From: Planctomycetota bacterium
Lineage (GTDB): Bacteria; Planctomycetota; Brocadiia; Brocadiales; Brocadiaceae
Length of the DNA: 6,865 nt
Reading direction: 5' to 3'
NCBI GenBank assembly: GCA_023261465.1
Contig: JAHFOW010000153.1
Coordinates: 1-6,865, forward strand
The notes under the pieces were generated by a model. The model saw only the letters and a list, made by a program, of their open reading frames with translations, did not search any database and had not been told where the DNA came from. Below are positions 5,900 to 6,865 of this stretch, piece after piece (the stretch's first letter is position 1; each line of letters opens with the position of its first letter). The position numbers were made by a program, and so were the translations under genes.

Positions 5900-6865
5900 C
5901 AAACTATCCATCTTTTCCAGGCGTTTTCTTACATACGCTGCACGAATAACATTCCTCTGTGTAGAAGTAAGTTCGCGCCCTTCTAACTTTTGTAAGTGGC
6001 CCGGTAACGTGAGTATGAAAAGCTCATTCAGCGTTTTCATCTCAACATTATTAATTATTCCCAAATTAACACCCATTCGAACCTGAGATAACAAATGCAT
6101 AACCTCTTCAGATGAAATCATCCGCGCTGCCTTAAGCATACCGTACGACCGCCATACACGGTCTTCCAGTTGTTCCCTGCTTTCAGAAAGCAATGCCTTT
6201 CGCGCCATCCGTTCGTAGCTGGTAATTCTGGGAATTACACTTTCAATAATTTCAATAATCTCTATTTCCGACTTGCCAAGGGTGAACTGGTTTGAAATCT
6301 GATACAAATCTCCGGATACCTGCGTTCCCTCGCCGTAGAGCCCCCTCACCACCAGTCCCAGCTTCATAACCGCGTTGAACACCTTTTCAATATGGTGCGT
6401 CATTCCCAGGGCAGGCAAATGCAACATAACTGAAGCCCTCATCCCGGTGCCAACATTCGTAGGACAGGCCGTCAAATAGCCAAACCGGGAAGAGTATGCA
6501 TAATTTAACTTTTTCTCTAACTTATTGTCTATTTCGTCGATTGTCTTCCATGCATCTCTCAGCTCAAAACCGGAGCGAATTACCTGTATCCTCAGGTGGT
6601 CTTCTTCATTAACCATCAGGCTAACAGTTTCCGATTTGCCGAATGCAACTCCCCTTTCGCCTTCTCCGCCTGCATGTTCCCGGCTAATGAGATGTCGTTC
6701 TACAAGGAAGAGCCTATCGATAGTATTAACTTCTGCGAGATTTACATAACAAAGGTCAGGAATAAGTTCTGCTTCCCTGATTTTATCACGAAGGACTTCT
6801 TCAAGCTCCTTCTTTTGCTTAATATTAGCTCTGGAAAGAAAGGGATACCGCGCAACATTCCTGGC
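5891..6865 (-). CDS. mcsB: McsB protein-arginine kinase (5' end outside the window)
   Basis: The frame is open to the right edge and gives 324 residues, beginning ARNVARYPF. This aligns with about residue 30 of B. subtilis McsB (SSRIRLARN), so roughly 29 N-terminal residues, including the first ATP-binding segment, are missing. The ATG at 6616 is internal and not the start. McsB phosphorylates arginines on proteins, tagging them for ClpCP. Seen (numbered from the first visible residue): VERHLIS with H58; NEEDHLRIQ (86-94); CPTN with Cys134, equivalent to C167; RASVM (143-147) and RGLYGE (174-179), both nucleotide-binding motifs; and ISNQ (190-193). All fit a working guanido-kinase fold. The C-terminal pArg-sensor motif RDXXRA is changed to RNVIRA (304-309). 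The activator gene mcsA would be expected upstream, beyond the edge, and is not visible. The gene ends 8 nt before clpC. Confidence 0.96.
   Translation of the reverse strand, partial: ARNVARYPFLSRANIKQKKELEEVLRDKIREAELIPDLCYVNLAEVNTIDRLFLVERHLISREHAGGEGERGVAFGKSETVSLMVNEEDHLRIQVIRSGFELRDAWKTIDEIDNKLEKKLNYAYSSRFGYLTACPTNVGTGMRASVMLHLPALGMTHHIEKVFNAVMKLGLVVRGLYGEGTQVSGDLYQISNQFTLGKSEIEIIEIIESVIPRITSYERMARKALLSESREQLEDRVWRSYGMLKAARMISSEEVMHLLSQVRMGVNLGIINNVEMKTLNELFILTLPGHLQKLEGRELTSTQRNVIRAAYVRKRLEKMDSLKG

Noticed and set aside
5891..6616. mcsB starting at the ATG at 6616
   Set aside because: The frame stays open to the window edge, and the upstream 83 codons match McsB (ARN, VERHLIS), so this Met is internal.
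3634..6749. Several plus-strand open frames of 61-119 codons
   Set aside because: All lie opposite clpC or mcsB, whose identities are certain, and their translations are Ser/Ile/Leu-rich antisense shadows.

Overview
The window holds four genes, all read from the minus strand, so transcription runs from the right edge to the left. In that order they are: mcsB (protein-arginine kinase, cut by the right edge), clpC (Hsp100 unfoldase of the ClpCP protease), radA/sms (recombination ATPase), and a secreted protein of unknown function ending in two SHOCT motifs. The order mcsB-clpC-radA matches the classical Firmicutes ctsR-mcsA-mcsB-clpC-radA-disA cluster. The composition, the absence of disA after radA, the exported SHOCT protein and the repeat-rich spacer look more like an environmental Gram-negative-type bacterium. 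My best guess is a planctomycete of the anammox (Brocadiales) type, held with low to moderate confidence because it rests on general resemblance and not on a search.

Layout, right to left. 6865-5891: mcsB without roughly its first 29 codons. 5882-3402: clpC, 8 nt after mcsB, with its Shine-Dalgarno inside the mcsB end. 3374-3342: a strong hairpin-plus-U-tract terminator after clpC. 3284-2924: a 361-bp MITE-like element with 20-bp terminal inverted repeats (18/20 identical), a 6-bp flanking direct repeat, and nested G/C-rich inverted repeats inside. 2870-2682: two more palindromic sequences (one a 51-bp double-hairpin repeat) and the probable radA promoter region. 2681-1323: radA. 1317-298: the SHOCT protein gene, 5 nt after radA. 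297-1: no convincing gene, only a weak palindrome and a 53-codon open frame without a normal start.

Functionally, McsB marks damaged or regulated proteins with phospho-arginine, and the ClpC N-domain recognises that mark and feeds the protein to ClpP. Both pArg-receptor glutamates of the ClpC N-domain are conserved, so the pArg degradation route looks intact. The visible McsB active-site motifs are intact too, but its allosteric pArg-sensor motif RDXXRA reads RNVIRA (Asp to Asn). RadA acts separately, in branch migration during recombination, and its link to clpC is probably historical synteny: the terminator and inserted repeats appear to have split an ancestral operon in two. I found no new defence, CRISPR or biosynthetic system. 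The points most worth a second look are the McsB sensor change, the MITE-like insertion and the radA-linked SHOCT protein.
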